From Lycorma delicatula (Eukaryota; Arthropoda; Insecta; Hemiptera; Fulgoridae): a DNA stretch of 64,000 nucleotides. The stretch is from NCBI RefSeq assembly GCF_047948215.1, contig NC_134455.1, positions 309,026,147-309,090,146 of the forward strand, in the 5' to 3' direction. Below, in pieces: positions 61,334-64,000 of the stretch (positions within the stretch are counted from its first letter, which is position 1; each line of letters opens with the position of its first letter). A program made the position numbers and the translations under genes. The notes under the pieces are model-generated. The model made no database searches, was not told the origin of the DNA, and worked only from the letters and a program-made list of their open reading frames with translations.

Positions 61334-64000
61334 TGTGTAAATATAACGCTTGCAAAGACATTACAACATAATAATTTTATACAAAGCATCCATGATTTCA
61401 ACACGCTTGAATAATACGAAATTTACCAAGTCAACAGAATATAAAATCTTTTATTAGATTAGCAACTTATGGAATATTTTTCTTAAGATGGATGTCATTA
61501 ATTGGCCTGAATGTACTAATAATTAAATTCGAAACATTCTGGAAGAGTTACTTCTGTTTATGTAGGATTGAGACGTATTAATTTTAATATAGAGGCACGT
61601 AAGGCCTTTTAATAAAAATGTTAAAATATATATTGATATTCAGTTTTTACATTTAGGGATGTTTATATTTTAACTTTTAACGTTGCAAAATAAAAATTAA
61701 AATTAGGAAATAACAACTCTGGTTAATCCTGAAGCTTTGTTTTTTTGTGTTTTTACATAAAATTTTCAACAGTGGAGATGTTTGTAAGCTACATACAGTG
61801 GTTGCAACGTAATTCTTTTTGAATTTAAAAAAGTCCTAATTTCTAGTTTTGCAGTTGAGAAGCACATGGAAATTCTTTTACAGCATTCCTTATAGTTCTA
61901 ATTGTAACTCTTAATTGCAAAATAATTATTACGCCAGATAAATTCTAATCAGTTATATATTTAATGCAAAAAAATAATCCCGAAGTAAACAGGTTAGAAA
62001 GTAGATAATTTTCTTTTGCGTTTAACAACACTTCACCACCACACCGAAATATACTTCCTTTTTAAATACTTTAAAGAGATCTACTTCGTTGTTATCCTAA
62101 AGTAATTAAATTACCGCTAGTGACGTCCCGTTCGTGCTTGTACAATAATTTTACATCATTATCTTATTGCTAGAACATCTTGACATCATAAAGGCACTTC
62201 ACCATGTACGCTTAGGTGTTTTCCTTTATTGTTTATTTAAGTTACTAACCCAATCTGGTTTGAACGTCACCTACAACACTGTTATCTCTTACATTATTCA
62301 AGTTCTGAACACACATACGTGTAATATATTATGCTAATATTCGTGAGGAAGGATCATTTAATTTTCATACAAAAAAAATTTATTTATAAATATTTTAAGT
62401 TAATCTGTTACAATCTTTATAAAAAGGTTAGGTTGCAGGCTATATAATATGATTGAAGCACCTGCATTTAAAATTGTGGTTAAAATATTCATTAAAATTT
62501 CTGGGAACTTTGATAAATTTATACACAAACGTCTAAAATTTATTGGTTTTAGGATTTAGCTAGGACTATAAATAGCAGGGTTCATACTTTTTCTGCTTTT
62601 TGGTTTTTAGAAATCCCCTGATAAAATACTTCGATTTTCAACGAACTGAAATAAAGAAAATGTTGGGATTATATTACATCTATTTAAAAACGTAATTTAA
62701 TAAATTTATGTTGAAATCATTCTTGCTCTATTCTGGTTAGAAATATATTAAATCCACTCTATTGTAATAATATTATAGACTGTTGATCAGATTAAAAGGC
62801 GCCCATCAAGGTCGGTTACAATATGTTATTAAAAATCAAATGGGAAAAAGTGAATTATTATTCATGTAAGCTAACTGTCAATAACTTAACTTATCAAATA
62901 AAGACATGATTTATTAATTTAATTTTTTTTTTCAAAGATTAGAAAAATAACTTCGACAACATGAAAATGATGATCTTTAACCCTTTGTCACTATTTCTGT
63001 CACTGACCATGCTCATGAACCAAAACAGATGACGACGTTTTGAAGTTTATTGGACTGTTCAACTGATATTTTTAATGCCGATTTACTTCAGTTCACTTCA
63101 TAAAACTATTAAATCTTTGGAAAAAACTTTCAGTTTCATTTTTATTATATATAGTTTTATTAATTTTTTAATAACTTATTTAAAACTCAGTGGTTTAGGT
63201 TAATTTTCATTATGCTGATTGAAAATATTTATTAATGTGTATTAAAAAATTAATAAGTATTAATTACATTTATGCATCGTGACTTAAAAACGAATTGTAT
63301 ATTTTTCATAGCAGCATGCACGTTTAAGCAAACTCTAATGATATCTAATGATTTGCTTTTTACAACAAAAAATGTTTTACAACTAAAAAAAATTACGATG
63401 ATCTGTAGCATATTCAATATAACATTTTAATTTTAATAAAAATTTAGTTCGTTATTAAATAAAAATGACAGTTTTACAAAAAAATTACGACTGAAATCAA
63501 AATCAGTTGTGGGATTTGAGAATGTGTTTGCTTCACTACTAAATCTTTTGTACCATTCAGGATATACGTCAAAACGAGTTCTAGAACTGGGTACTTGATA
63601 CTCGTAATGAAGTACTAGAATTGTTTTTTGCCTCATTTCAATAGCTTCCTACTTACCGTTAAATTAATAACAGTAATTTTCTTTTGTTGCCAAAATTTAA
63701 TTTTTACAATAATGGATTAAGTAATTAACACATAAGTAAGATTTCTTGTATCATTCTTAAAATTATCGTCAATGTTTTCTATATAAGTTTATTTAATCGT
63801 TAAAGATGTAATGGAATGTGCGAAAAATAATATGAACAGCAAATCTCGGGAAAGTGGTTCAGAGCATTAAAATAAATGAAAACTTATTCATAAATATATG
63901 TCTGGAAAGGCTTTATATTTTCTATTTATTTTCTATTTTATATAGAAATTCTCATATGAAGAATGACATGAAACGTTATTCTAAATTCAGTGCACGTATT
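61334..64000. other. AT-rich DNA, no gene recognised
   Basis: No recognised element; the 67-codon minus frame 63433-63636 shows no known motif. Confidence 0.5.

Overview
The window looks like nuclear DNA from an arthropod, most likely an insect. It is strongly AT-rich, full of homopolymer runs and dinucleotide microsatellites, and carries a mixture typical of insect genomes: Tc1/mariner and hAT DNA transposons, R1-clade and other non-LTR retrotransposons (LINEs), and many copies of a tRNA-derived SINE. A hemipteran host is my guess from the style of the repeats; nothing here proves it. I see no intact gene, no true tRNA or rRNA gene, and nothing prokaryotic. Most long open frames are fragments of dead transposons, microsatellite translations or chance.

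Layout. 1.9-2.9 kb: decayed Tc1/mariner transposase (minus). 3.1-3.4 kb: SINE. 5.9-7.8 kb: a second Tc1/mariner relic (plus) whose middle is replaced by an R1-clade LINE 3' end (minus). 9.2-11.9 kb: microsatellites, a polypyrimidine tract and unclassified repeats. 11.9-14.6 kb: a hAT element with both ends and an 8-bp target duplication, containing two SINEs. 15.0-16.5 kb: a mariner relic (minus) split by an R1-clade LINE with a perfect 16-bp target duplication. 19.7-20.8 kb: an R1-clade LINE (minus) flanked on both sides by (AC)n. 21.6-22.6 kb: an internally deleted mariner with both terminal repeats. 25.7-26.8 kb: a long inverted repeat.

28.7-29.1 kb: a SINE interrupted by an R1-type 3' UTR. 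33.5-37.2 kb: a near full-length, heavily mutated LINE with endonuclease and reverse transcriptase, itself carrying an RTE-like 3' stub and a mariner fragment. 37.8-40.3 kb: a hAT element of the ZMYM1/P52rIPK-like kind (minus). 43-47 kb: microsatellites and SINE pieces. 47.8-49.8 kb: a second copy of the 12-kb hAT, with its own SINE. 52.9-54.2 kb: an inverted repeat with GC-rich arms. 54.3-54.5 kb: a CpG-rich block that is the best candidate for host promoter or 5' exon sequence. 55-64 kb: mainly AT-rich DNA with two more SINEs and a long (GT)n tract.

The genes do not form a pathway. What the window records is an order of insertion events: mariner and hAT elements first, then R1 LINEs and SINEs landing inside them, then R1 sequence inside a SINE. 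Target duplications at many junctions make the order readable. Coordinates of old, diverged element ends are approximate.
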